64,000 bases of DNA from CCMP332 sp040218795 (GTDB taxonomy: Bacteria > Bacteroidota > Bacteroidia > Cytophagales > CCMP332). The translations under genes were made by a program, and so were the position numbers. The stretch is from contig JAVJQT010000010.1 in NCBI GenBank assembly GCA_040218795.1, positions 186,001 to 250,000 of the forward strand. Reading direction: 5' to 3'. This document shows, one piece after another, positions 45,401 through 53,638 of the stretch; position 1 is the first letter of the stretch, and each line of letters opens with the position of its first letter. Below the pieces are notes generated by a model that had not been told where the DNA came from, made no database searches, and saw only the letters and a list, made by a program, of their open reading frames with translations.

Positions 45401-47404
45401 AAAATAGGCCCCTTAGAAACAATTCTTTTGAACAAAGATGCCTACTTAAATTTCGCCAGTGGCGATGGAGCCTGTTTGGGATGTTCTGAAAAATCTGTGA
45501 TCCATATTTTTATCGCTACGGTAGAATCTTTAATGCAAGCTCGGATAGAAAAACACGTAGCTCATATTTCAAAATTAATTGAAGATCTGGAAAAGCATAT
45601 TCAGAATAAATTAATGTCTGATGTTAACATTACTGATGCAGCTACCATTTCTAAAATCATTTCTGAGGTACATGATACCGATTTGACCATAGCTGGAATT
45701 ACAGAAAAGATAGAAAAGGAAAAAGGATCAAAACCAATTGATCAGGAATGGTTAAATGACATAAGTCAGATTCTTGCTAAACTAAAACAGCTCAAATGGA
45801 AGTATACCGATGGAGTTACCGGTCAAGGAAGATCAAAAATGGGAATGAGCAATGCCACAGGTTGTACCTCTGTATGGGGTAGTACCTATCCATTTAACCC
45901 CTATCCTTTTCCATGGGCGAACCATTTATTCCAGGATTCAACCTCAATGGCCATGGGTATTTTTGAAGGTCATATGGCCAAAATGGCTGAAGGTTTTAAA
46001 ACCATTCGCAAAGCAGAATTGGAATTGCAGGGTAAATATAATCCCCGTGAACACGATGATTTCTTCACCTATTTCAATTGGAATAATTTTAGTGAAGAAG
46101 AGTGGCTTTTATGTCCGCCGGTTGTAGCCTTAGGTGGCGATGGTGCCATGTATGATATAGGTTTTCAAAACCTTTCAAGATTGATGGCTTCCGGAAAACC
46201 GATCAAGGTTGTTGTTGTCGATACCCAGGTGTATTCCAATACGGGAGGACAAGCATGTACTTCAGGTTTTATTGGGCAGGTATCGGATATGGCTCAATAT
46301 GGTAAAGCTTGGCAGGGGAAATCCGAACCGAGAAAAGAAATTGGTCTAATTGCCATGGCACATAGAAATACCTATGTACTGCAGGCAACATTGGCAAATA
46401 CAAGTCAAATGATCGAAGGATTCATAGATGGACTTAATACCAAAAGACCTGCTTTATTTAATTTATACACCACTTGCCAACCGGAACACGGGGTTGCCGA
46501 TGATCTTGGCGTGCATCAGGCTAAGCTTGCAGTTGAATCAAGGGCTTATCCTCTTTTCAAATACAATCCCGATCTCGGAATCAAACCTGAAGAAGCATTT
46601 GATTTATCGGGAAATCCGGCAATGAAAGATAATTGGCCTAGCTATAAGCTAAAATACATAGAAAATGGCCGTGAAAAATCTATGGATTTAGCAATGACAT
46701 TTGCCGATTTTGCCATTACTGAAGCGCGATTTAGAAAGCATTTCAGAAAAGCCCCAAGGGATACCTGGAATGATAATATGATTGTTCTGTCAGAATTTCT
46801 GGAATTATCTGAAGATGAAAGAGAGGGTAAATTTCCTTTTATATGGGCAGTGGACAGACAACAAAAATTAAATCGTGTTTTAGTTGCAAAAAGAATAGTC
46901 GAATCCTGTGAAGAAAGACGTGATTTTTGGGTTATGCTCAGATCAATTGCGGGCATAAACTTAGAAGAAGTTGAAGAACCTGAAGATCTTGAAGGAAAGA
47001 TTAGAGGGGAAATTATTGCGAAATTATCTCAGGGTCTTATGAAATTGGCAGGAGGGCAGAGCTCGGATTTTGATGGTGTCGAAATTTCGGAGTCAAAACC
47101 GCTGGAATCAAAAACTGATACTCCGGACAATTCCGCTGTAGAATCCGATAATGGATACATGGCTCCCTGGTTAGAAACTGAAGAATGCACCTCTTGTGAT
47201 GAATGTATCAAACTCAATTCAAACATTTTTGAGTACAATGGTGATAAAAAAGCCTTTATAAAGAATCCGGACGGAGGGCCTTATTCAGATCTTGTAAAAG
47301 CGGCAGAAAAATGCACAGCTCAGGTAATTCATCCCGGATTACCAAATGACAAGACAGAAAAAGATATGGAAAAATGGATTAAAAGGGCTGAAAAATTTAA
47401 TTGA
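42482..47404 (+). CDS. nifJ: pyruvate:ferredoxin oxidoreductase with fused C-terminal ferredoxin
   Basis: 1640-residue single-chain 2-oxoacid:ferredoxin oxidoreductase, oxidising pyruvate with CoA to acetyl-CoA and low-potential electrons (or the reverse). Order: pyrimidine/core domain (AAGAYPITPSTQMGEYWAEE), domain II, gamma domain (about 485-670, RFHSIGGWGAITTGKNLA), two 4Fe-4S motifs (Cys786-789-792-796 and Cys920-923-926-930, about 124 residues apart), the GDGACLGC segment (994-1001) and the TPP site GGDGAMYD (1218-1224) with NTGGQACT. About 1170 residues is usual; the excess is helical spacers plus a C-terminal single-cluster ferredoxin-like domain (Cys1569, 1572, 1575, 1611). rnfC follows after 3 bp. 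Confidence 0.92.
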   Translation: MGSKKTFKYPGNRVAMDGNTAAIMCERESSDAAGAYPITPSTQMGEYWAEEAAKGHLNISDRPLIFIEPEGEHAAAAVTAGLSMTGLRASNFSSGQGIAYMHESLYAAVGKRLTYVLNIGARAMTKSTLNVHAGHDDYHAVDDTGFFQLFAKKAQHVADLNIIAHKIAELALTPGIIAQDGFLTTHLIESLDLPERELIKEYLGKPDDIIKTPTPAQKIIYGENRRRIPELWDVDNPVMAGIVQNQDSYMQSVAAQRPFFFDHIKELTDQAFDEFYELTGRKYERVMTYKAEDADYLIFGQGSVIPSAEAVVDYLRTTKKIKVGVVDLVMFRPFPADLISKILKGKKGVTILERLDQPLAVDSPIMRETRATIAKCIENGQNPKNPPFPELAIYKNGESPALYSGSFGMGSRDLQPEGLIGAIENMLPNGKHKKQFYLSIDFVRETAFTPKQRAYQENIQDAYPNVKELSIHGSENPNLMPKNAVTVRFHSIGGWGAITTGKNLAMTLFELLGYDIKANPKYGSEKKGQPTTYYLAAAPEPIRINCEYFFVDVVLSPDPNVFKHTNALAGLKKGGCFIIQSDKKKPEEVWNDIPKQYQKIIVDNDIHIFYIDGFKIAREEASDPELQLRMQGIAFQGAFFAASPIMKNAGLTDEALLKAIEDQLQHKFGGKGQRVVDDNMRVVKRGFDEIHEITEKVVKDKNTEVAKVQENLALPRMLKELPQSQSKLSDIHRFWEQTGNFYLQGMGNDNLTDPFIGLSLMPATTSLFRDMTGIRFEHPEWIANNCTACGDCYTVCPDTAIPGLVSELSDVMDTVLKRVKKDHAKLEYLPKTIRQIESKTRKLFNEPHEGATVNNLISDAIDDLLKESNNSNGLAEEMEWFREELGDFQFALTRPYYDLHEKKEANSGGLFSININPNTCKGCMECVAVCEDDALRPIIQTEGTVARLRKDWDFWTDLPNTPKKFNRIDDLNEKIGPLETILLNKDAYLNFASGDGACLGCSEKSVIHIFIATVESLMQARIEKHVAHISKLIEDLEKHIQNKLMSDVNITDAATISKIISEVHDTDLTIAGITEKIEKEKGSKPIDQEWLNDISQILAKLKQLKWKYTDGVTGQGRSKMGMSNATGCTSVWGSTYPFNPYPFPWANHLFQDSTSMAMGIFEGHMAKMAEGFKTIRKAELELQGKYNPREHDDFFTYFNWNNFSEEEWLLCPPVVALGGDGAMYDIGFQNLSRLMASGKPIKVVVVDTQVYSNTGGQACTSGFIGQVSDMAQYGKAWQGKSEPRKEIGLIAMAHRNTYVLQATLANTSQMIEGFIDGLNTKRPALFNLYTTCQPEHGVADDLGVHQAKLAVESRAYPLFKYNPDLGIKPEEAFDLSGNPAMKDNWPSYKLKYIENGREKSMDLAMTFADFAITEARFRKHFRKAPRDTWNDNMIVLSEFLELSEDEREGKFPFIWAVDRQQKLNRVLVAKRIVESCEERRDFWVMLRSIAGINLEEVEEPEDLEGKIRGEIIAKLSQGLMKLAGGQSSDFDGVEISESKPLESKTDTPDNSAVESDNGYMAPWLETEECTSCDECIKLNSNIFEYNGDKKAFIKNPDGGPYSDLVKAAEKCTAQVIHPGLPNDKTEKDMEKWIKRAEKFN

Positions 47405-47407
47405 GTT

Positions 47408-48760
47408 TTGCTAAAATTCAATAATCATAGCTTCAAACACGGGGTTCATCCTCCGGAGAATAAGAGTGATACAAATGGTCTTCCAATTCGGCAGTTCCCT
47501 TTTGCACCCATAATTATTCTTCCCGCAGTTCAAAACATCGGTGCTCCTTCAAAAATAATTGTAAAAGAAGGAAAGGAAATTTTAAGGGGCCAATTGGTTG
47601 CAGAAAAAAACGGATACATGTCTGTTCCCCTTCATTCACCGGTTAGCGGAAAAATAAGGAAGATCAAAAATGTCCCAACCATTTCAGGTAAAATGGTTGC
47701 CGGAATTTACATTGAACCCTACCCGGCATCTGGTCAGGAGGTGCTTGAAGGAGAGCCTATAAATGTAGAGACTGCCACAGCAGAAGAAATTCTTCAGGGA
47801 ATTCAGGATGCTGGAATAGTTGGACTGGGGGGTGCTGCATTTCCAACACATGTAAAGTTAAAAGTGCCTGAGGATAAGAAATGTGAATATTTGATACTAA
47901 ATGGAATCGAATGCGAGCCCTACCTAACTACGGATCATCGTGTAATGCTTGAGCAAGCTGATGATATCTTTATGGGAATTAGGTATTTACTCAAAGCGAC
48001 GGGAGCCAAACATGCTATCATAGGGATTGAAGCCAATAAAACAGATGCAGCAAAGCATTTGCAAAGTAAAATTCCCAATGATCTGAATATTGAAATCAAA
48101 GTTGTTCCTGTAAAATATCCTCAGGGCTCTGAAAAAATGCTAATCACTTCAATTTTAGGCAAGGAAGTACCATCAGGTTCTTTACCAATTGAAGTTGGCG
48201 TAGTGGTGGTAAACATTGCTACGACTGCAGAAATCGGCCGACTCTTGCCCCATGGTAGAGGAATTCAGGAAAGAGTCATAACTATAACTGGACCGGGAAT
48301 AAAGAAGAAGGGAAATTATCTTATTCCTATCGGTACGCCACTTCGATTTGTATTAGAAGAAGTCGGCATTAATGACAAATTAAGTGAAGTGTATATGGGA
48401 GGCCCAATGATGGGAGTCGCTGTATCAAACCTTGATATTTCAATAGTTAAGGGGACATCGGGAATAGTCGCATTTTCAGAAAAGGATATAAAGCGATCAA
48501 AAAAAGTTTATCCCTGCATTAAATGTTCGGCATGTGTTGAAGCCTGCCCAATTTTACTAAATCCATCGCGATTAGGAATTCTGGCAAAATTTGAAGCCTA
48601 TGATGAAATGGCGGATAATTATAACCTAATGGATTGTTTTGAATGTGGATCCTGCTCCTATGTTTGTCCCTCCAATATTCCATTGGTTCAATATTTCAGA
48701 CTTTCTAAAGCCATTGTAAGAAAAAGAAATGCTGAAAGGCAATTAAAGGAACATGTTTAG
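47408..48760 (+). CDS. rnfC: Rnf electron transport complex subunit C
   Basis: 450-residue peripheral subunit where NAD(H) and flavin react. Seen: the N-terminal HGVHPPENK, a Gly-rich flavin/NADH region GLGGAAFPTHVKLKVP, SLBB-like part, and two ferredoxin motifs CIKCSACVEACPILLNP and CFECGSCSYVCPSNIPL for 4Fe-4S clusters. Both the length and the motifs are complete. It begins with TTG 47408, 3 bp after the PFOR stop, and overlaps rnfD by 8 bp. Confidence 0.95.
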   Translation: MLKFNNHSFKHGVHPPENKSDTNGLPIRQFPFAPIIILPAVQNIGAPSKIIVKEGKEILRGQLVAEKNGYMSVPLHSPVSGKIRKIKNVPTISGKMVAGIYIEPYPASGQEVLEGEPINVETATAEEILQGIQDAGIVGLGGAAFPTHVKLKVPEDKKCEYLILNGIECEPYLTTDHRVMLEQADDIFMGIRYLLKATGAKHAIIGIEANKTDAAKHLQSKIPNDLNIEIKVVPVKYPQGSEKMLITSILGKEVPSGSLPIEVGVVVVNIATTAEIGRLLPHGRGIQERVITITGPGIKKKGNYLIPIGTPLRFVLEEVGINDKLSEVYMGGPMMGVAVSNLDISIVKGTSGIVAFSEKDIKRSKKVYPCIKCSACVEACPILLNPSRLGILAKFEAYDEMADNYNLMDCFECGSCSYVCPSNIPLVQYFRLSKAIVRKRNAERQLKEHV

Positions 48761-49760
48761 TAAAACTCTAAATATTAGCACATCTCCGCATATCAAACTT
48801 GATATAAGCACAGATAAAATCATGTTAAACGTGATTTATGCAATGTTGCCTGTAGTTTTATTTGCAGTTTTTGCTTTTGGAATAAATGCATTTCTGGTAA
48901 TAATAACTTCTGTTTTTGCCTGTGTATTGACCGAGCATGTCTTATGCATACTTTCAAATAAGGAGACAACTATTGGGGATAATTCGGCAGCTATTACGGG
49001 TATTCTCCTGGGTCTAACTTTACCACCGATTTTTCCTCTGTGGATGACTTTCCTAGGCGGAGTTATTGCCATAGCGCTTGGAAAATTTCTTTTTGGCGGT
49101 TTGGGTTATAATGTCTTTAATCCGGCATTGGTAGGCAGAGCTGTATTACAGGCGGCTTTTCCCGTTGCTATTACTACATGGTATCCATCTTTTCTTGGCA
49201 ACAGATTTACTGAAATATCATCTTCAGTGCTGACTTTGCCTTTCATGAAAGCAGAAGTAGATATTCAGTCGGGAGCTACCCCGCTCTCGGCATTCAAATT
49301 TGATGGTGTACATACTGAAACAACTGATCTCGCACTTGGCCTAATAAGTGGATCCATTGGTGAGACCTGTGCCGCTCTTATAATACTGGGTGGTATTTAT
49401 TTAATACTTAGAAAAATGATGAACTGGAGAATTCCCCTTGCAATCCTTAGCACAGTCTTTATTCTCAGTGCCATTTTTTATCTGATTGATAATGTCAGCT
49501 ATCCACATCCATTGTTTATGTTATTCTCAGGTGGACTGATGTTAGGTGCTATGTTTATGGCCACCGATATGGTAGGATCTCCGATTACTTCCATTGGAGT
49601 CGTTATTTACGGAATTATAATAGGTGGATTTGTATTCATCATTCGTGTTTGGGGAGGATTACCCGAGGGTGTTATGTATGCCATATTATTGGGAAATGCT
49701 ATATCACCACAGATTGACAAGTTGATTCAAAACAGAGTATACGGTACAATTAAAAAATAA
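48753..49760 (+). CDS. rnfD: Rnf electron transport complex subunit D
   Basis: 335-residue membrane subunit related to NqrB. About nine or ten helices; covalent FMN should be carried by Thr176 in SGATPLSAF, the family flavinylation motif. LGYNVFNPALVGRAVLQAAFP is highly typical. Part of the ion-translocating core. Ends sharing one base with the rnfG start. Confidence 0.95.
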   Translation: MFSKTLNISTSPHIKLDISTDKIMLNVIYAMLPVVLFAVFAFGINAFLVIITSVFACVLTEHVLCILSNKETTIGDNSAAITGILLGLTLPPIFPLWMTFLGGVIAIALGKFLFGGLGYNVFNPALVGRAVLQAAFPVAITTWYPSFLGNRFTEISSSVLTLPFMKAEVDIQSGATPLSAFKFDGVHTETTDLALGLISGSIGETCAALIILGGIYLILRKMMNWRIPLAILSTVFILSAIFYLIDNVSYPHPLFMLFSGGLMLGAMFMATDMVGSPITSIGVVIYGIIIGGFVFIIRVWGGLPEGVMYAILLGNAISPQIDKLIQNRVYGTIKK

Positions 49761-50422
49761 TGTCGAACTCAGCACAAATAGCAAAAAAATCAAATACTAA
49801 AATGCTCAGAGCCATGGTGGGCATTGGCGCCGTCTGTGCATTTTTAATTGTATTGACCTACGAATCCACATTTTCAAGAATACAAACTTTAAGAGAAAAT
49901 GCCCTTCAGGAAGCGATATTCAAAGTGATCCCCGGAACTACAACTACCAAAAGCTTTGAATTAAAAGATGGGAGCTTTGTCGAACTTAAAGAAAAGAAAT
50001 CCGACGGGCCCATTTTATACGCCGGTTATAACGACAATGATGAATTAATTGGCTTCGCCATACCTGCCGAAGGTCAGGGCTACGCCGATGTCATTAGAAT
50101 ACTTTACGGATACGAACCAGAAAAACAAACAATAATTGGTATGTACGTGCTCGAAAGCAAAGAAACCCCGGGACTCGGCGATAAAATTGAGAAAGATGAA
50201 AAATTCAGACAAAATTTTACAGCCTTATATGTCAAAATGAATGAGGAAAACTCAAAACTTATTAACTCCATCGTTACGGTAAAAAGTGGTACTAAAAATA
50301 ATCCCTGGGAAGTAGATGGAATAACCGGTGCCACTATTTCTTCAAGAGCAATTGGTGACATTCTAGATAAAAGTGCAAATCATTGGCTTCCGATAATTGA
50401 GGCTAATTCTGAAGAATTTTAG
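49760..50422 (+). CDS. rnfG: Rnf electron transport complex subunit G
   Basis: 220-residue subunit with a single N-terminal membrane helix and a periplasmic FMN-binding domain. The flavinylation site is Thr192 in DGITGATISSRAIG; GFAIPAEGQGYADVIRILYG and ESKETPGLGDKIE are family motifs. The FMN must be attached by an ApbE flavin transferase, which is not encoded in the window. Confidence 0.95.
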   Translation: MSNSAQIAKKSNTKMLRAMVGIGAVCAFLIVLTYESTFSRIQTLRENALQEAIFKVIPGTTTTKSFELKDGSFVELKEKKSDGPILYAGYNDNDELIGFAIPAEGQGYADVIRILYGYEPEKQTIIGMYVLESKETPGLGDKIEKDEKFRQNFTALYVKMNEENSKLINSIVTVKSGTKNNPWEVDGITGATISSRAIGDILDKSANHWLPIIEANSEEF

Positions 50423-50425
50423 ATA

Positions 50426-51058
50426 ATGACAGAAGATTCAAATCATATTGCCAAAGAACATCAAATTCCTTCTACGAATGAGTTTATTAAAGGAATTTGG
50501 AAAGACAACCCTGTTTTTGTTCAGGTCTTGGGCATGTGTCCGGTGCTTGCAGTTTCAAATACGGCATTAAATGCACTGGCCATGGGTTTGGCCACGGCTT
50601 TTGTACTTCTTATGTCAAATATTTTGGTTTCAGCACTTCGCAATTTTATTCCTAAGCAGGTAAGAATAGCTTCTTATATACTCATCATTGCCACTTTTGT
50701 AACCATTACCGATTATACTATTCAGGCTATCAGTGTTGATTTACATAAAAGCCTCGGTGCATTTATTTCATTGATCGTAGTGAATTGTTTGATCTTAAGT
50801 CGCGCTGAAGCCTTTGCCTCAAAAAATACACTAGGCAAGTCCATTTTGGATGCCTTAGGAATGGGGCTTGGTTTTACCATTGCATTATTCAGTCTGGGTG
50901 CTGTGAGAGAAATTCTTGGCAATGGATCTTTTTTCGGACTCAATCTCTTTGGTGATAATTTTCAGGAATGGATAGTAATGATTCTTCCGGCAGGTGGCTT
51001 TTTCACACTTGCATTATGGTTATTGCTGTTCAATTTAATTCAATCAAAAAATAATTAA
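50426..51058 (+). CDS. rnfE: Rnf electron transport complex subunit E
   Basis: 210-residue integral membrane subunit (six helices) related to NqrD. Carries the paired Cys38 (VLGMCPVLAVSN) and Cys121 (VVNCLILSRAEAF), half of the ligand set for the iron-sulfur centre shared with RnfA. Last bases are 1 bp from the rnfA ATG. Confidence 0.95.
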   Translation: MTEDSNHIAKEHQIPSTNEFIKGIWKDNPVFVQVLGMCPVLAVSNTALNALAMGLATAFVLLMSNILVSALRNFIPKQVRIASYILIIATFVTITDYTIQAISVDLHKSLGAFISLIVVNCLILSRAEAFASKNTLGKSILDALGMGLGFTIALFSLGAVREILGNGSFFGLNLFGDNFQEWIVMILPAGGFFTLALWLLLFNLIQSKNN

Positions 51059-51059
51059 G

Positions 51060-51641
51060 ATGAATACCGAATCACTTTGGTCTGTATTTATAAATGCTTC
51101 GCTGGTCAACAATTTTGTTCTGGCTTATTTCCTTGGAATTTGTCCTTTCCTTGGAGTGTCCGGAAAAGTTGAAACTGCCAGCAAAATGGGTGCTGCGGTG
51201 ACTTTCGTGATGCTTATTAGTTCCTTATGTGCTTATGGAATTCATAGTTTTTTGATCATGGTAAATGCCCCCTTTTTACAATTGATAAGTTATATTGTTG
51301 TCATTGCGTCTACAGTGCAATTGGTGGAAATGTTTATTAAAAAAATGAGCCCGACGCTCTTTAAAGCTTTAGGTATATTTCTTCCTTTAATAACAACGAA
51401 TTGTGCCATCCTCGGACTGGCTTTGTTTCAAACGAGTAAAGGCTATGGCTTGGGCCAAAGTATTGTTTATGCGCTTGGGGCGGGTGCCGGATTTACATTG
51501 GCTTTATTGCTGATAGCAGGCTTAAGAGAGCAACTGGAATTTGCTGAAGTACCAAAAGTAGTTAAAGGGACAGTTATCACATTAATGATTGCAGGTATAT
51601 TGTCGCTTTCATTTATGGGCTTTTCAGGACTAGGTAATTAA
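51060..51641 (+). CDS. rnfA: Rnf electron transport complex subunit A
   Basis: 193-residue integral membrane subunit related to NqrE. Cys28 (LGICPFLGVSGK) and Cys115 (TTNCAILGLAL) supply the other half of the intramembrane iron-sulfur centre. GAGAGFTLALLLIAGLREQL is diagnostic. Its stop overlaps the next ATG (TAATG). Confidence 0.96.
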   Translation: MNTESLWSVFINASLVNNFVLAYFLGICPFLGVSGKVETASKMGAAVTFVMLISSLCAYGIHSFLIMVNAPFLQLISYIVVIASTVQLVEMFIKKMSPTLFKALGIFLPLITTNCAILGLALFQTSKGYGLGQSIVYALGAGAGFTLALLLIAGLREQLEFAEVPKVVKGTVITLMIAGILSLSFMGFSGLGN

Positions 51642-51835
51642 TGGAAAAAATAATCACATATGCAATAGCCATAGTGGGCATTATTATCATGATGATAATT
51701 TGGGTTTTTATTCAAAATATTTGGAAAAACACCTTTAAAGATCATCTCGCTGATGAAGATGCCCTGGCAGGACGAAGTTCTTGTGGAAATTGTGGTTGTG
51801 GTAGTATTTGTGAAAAAAACGATAGAAAAAAATAA
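51641..51835 (+). CDS. Cys-rich single-helix membrane protein (NqrM-like candidate)
   Basis: 64-residue protein: one N-terminal membrane helix (residues 4-26) and a C-terminal Cys cluster (Cys48, 51, 53, 57 in SCGNCGCGSICEK). It is coupled to rnfA by a TAATG overlap. The layout resembles NqrM, the small protein needed to mature the NQR iron site between NqrD and NqrE, and also FeoB-associated Cys-rich proteins. A role in building the RnfA/E cluster is my inference; the exact family is not certain. Confidence 0.75.
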   Translation: MEKIITYAIAIVGIIIMMIIWVFIQNIWKNTFKDHLADEDALAGRSSCGNCGCGSICEKNDRKK

Positions 51836-51845
51836 AGCAAAAATC

Positions 51846-52703
51846 ATGGCAAATCTTTCGGATTACAATATTGACAAACAGTTTGAAGCTATTGTAAAAA
51901 AAACTAAAAGACTCACACCAAAAGAAACAGACGAAGTGCGGGAAATTCTTCTCGAGGTAAAAGAAAAAGATTTTAATTGTGAAATAGATCAGAGTTTCGG
52001 GGTTTTGGTGCCTTCCAAAGGAGAATTTGGGAACTCACTTCATCACCGCTTATATAGCGTTGCGGATTTACCCGGAACAAAGAATGGAATGACTCAAATT
52101 ACCATGCTGGTTAAAAGGTGTTTTTATGTTGATGAATTTAACGGGGAACAATACGACGGAATTGGGTCCAACTTTTTATGCGACCGACGCGAAGGTGATA
52201 AAATTACCATCACCGGGCCTTTTGAACTCCCTTTTGCAGTCCCTGAAGATAAAAATGCCAATCTGATATTAATTGGAATGGGAACGGGTATAGCGCCTTT
52301 CCGTGCATTCATCAAACATATTTATAAAAATGTAAAAGATTGGAAAGGAAAAATTCGCCTCTTTTACGGAGCTAATAGTGGCCTGGAACTACTTTACTTA
52401 AATGATAAAGACGGCGATCTTAAGAATTATTATGACGAATCCACTTTCAAGGCATTTCATGCTCTAAGTCCAAGGCCACACTGGTCAGACCCTATAGAAT
52501 TGGATGTGACACTTGAATCCAAATCTGCAGAACTTAAAAAATTATTGAGTTCAACCGATACCTATATCTATATCGCAGGTTATGAAAAAGTAAAAATCAA
52601 TTTGGACAAGGCATTTTCAAACATTTTGGGTTCCAAAGAAAAGTGGATGACCCGGAAGGCGGAATTGATTGCTGGTAAGAAATGGGCAGAAATAATTTAT
52701 TAA
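51846..52703 (+). CDS. ferredoxin-NADP+ reductase, plant type
   Basis: 285-residue FAD enzyme exchanging electrons between ferredoxin and NADP(H). Seen: FAD site HRLYSVADLPG, the phosphate-binding segment ITITGPFELPFAVP, the NADP pocket LIGMGTGIAPFRAFIKHI, and a C-terminal KKWAEIIY ending in the aromatic residue that covers the flavin. I place the start at ATG 51846; the longer frame from 51753 runs over the Cys-rich gene. It sits between rnfA and rnfB, an insertion not found in standard rnf operons. Confidence 0.92.
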   Translation: MANLSDYNIDKQFEAIVKKTKRLTPKETDEVREILLEVKEKDFNCEIDQSFGVLVPSKGEFGNSLHHRLYSVADLPGTKNGMTQITMLVKRCFYVDEFNGEQYDGIGSNFLCDRREGDKITITGPFELPFAVPEDKNANLILIGMGTGIAPFRAFIKHIYKNVKDWKGKIRLFYGANSGLELLYLNDKDGDLKNYYDESTFKAFHALSPRPHWSDPIELDVTLESKSAELKKLLSSTDTYIYIAGYEKVKINLDKAFSNILGSKEKWMTRKAELIAGKKWAEIIY

Positions 52704-52707
52704 TGAA

Positions 52708-53574
52708 TTGACCATATTAACAGCCATATTATCCCTTGGAGGCCTAACCTTGCTATTGGCAATCATGCTCATAATAGCAAATAAGAAGCTCTATGTTTAC
52801 GAAGATCCAAGAATAGATCAGGTAGAAGATATGCTGCCCCATGCCAATTGCGGCGCCTGCGGCTTTCCCGGATGTCGACCTTTTGCCGAAGCCTTAGTCA
52901 AAGAAGTAGTACTACCGGGAAAGTGTACGGTAAGTAGTGAAGAAGGGAGAGAAAAAATCGCCTCATTTCTTGGTGTTGATTTGGGTTTGGAAGATAAAAG
53001 GGTTGCGCGACTGGCTTGTGCGGGAGGAATTAATGTTGCCAGAAATAAAGCAAATTATTCAGGCATTGAAACATGCAGAGCAGCATCGCTGGTTTCAGGT
53101 GGTGGAAAAGGATGTTTTTGGGGTTGTTTGGGTTTGGCCGATTGTGAAAGAGTCTGTGATTTTGATGCCATCCAAATGAATGAGTTTAACATTCCTGTGG
53201 TGGATGAAGATAAATGCACGGCTTGTGGAGATTGTGTAGAAATATGTCCGAAAGATCTTTTTTCACTTCATTCCGCCACGGAAAGACTTTGGGTAGCTTG
53301 TAAAAACCTGGAACAGGGCGATGCGGTGCTCGAAGATTGCGAAGTGGGTTGTACGGCTTGTGGTAAATGTGAAATGGATGCTCCCGGTAATTTGATCAAA
53401 ATAATTGATAATATTCCTGTGATTGATTATTCTTTAAATCATCAAACAAGAGTTCCAATCGAGAGGTGTCCTACCGGCGCCATTGTCTGGATTGACAAAG
53501 AAAAAGGCCCTCAAAAAGGAGCAGAAAGCAAAAAAATAATTAGAAAAAGCAGTCTCGATTTAGGGTACAGCTAA
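52708..53574 (+). CDS. rnfB: Rnf electron transport complex subunit B
   Basis: 288-residue subunit that meets ferredoxin. An N-terminal membrane helix is followed by a 4Fe-4S domain (HANCGACGFPGCRPFAEAL with a further Cys) and multiple ferredoxin-type motifs, including CWGCLGLADCERVC-like, CTACGDCVEICPKDL and CTACGKCEMDAP. Start is TTG 52708, 4 bp after the FNR stop (the ATG at 52703 hits a stop two codons later). Last gene of the cluster; no terminator is evident after it. Confidence 0.94.
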   Translation: MTILTAILSLGGLTLLLAIMLIIANKKLYVYEDPRIDQVEDMLPHANCGACGFPGCRPFAEALVKEVVLPGKCTVSSEEGREKIASFLGVDLGLEDKRVARLACAGGINVARNKANYSGIETCRAASLVSGGGKGCFWGCLGLADCERVCDFDAIQMNEFNIPVVDEDKCTACGDCVEICPKDLFSLHSATERLWVACKNLEQGDAVLEDCEVGCTACGKCEMDAPGNLIKIIDNIPVIDYSLNHQTRVPIERCPTGAIVWIDKEKGPQKGAESKKIIRKSSLDLGYS

Positions 53575-53638
53575 ATATTATGTGATTCAAGTTCTTTCTC
53601 CAATTTTCTTCTAAATATCATTTGAACCAAAATCTTAT

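Noticed and set aside
45852..46127. 91-codon second frame inside the PFOR gene
   Set aside because: Lies wholly within strongly conserved PFOR sequence; shadow frame.
51753..51845. Upstream extension of the FNR gene
   Set aside because: The added residues are a Val-rich out-of-frame reading of the Cys-rich gene; the FNR family begins near ATG 51846.
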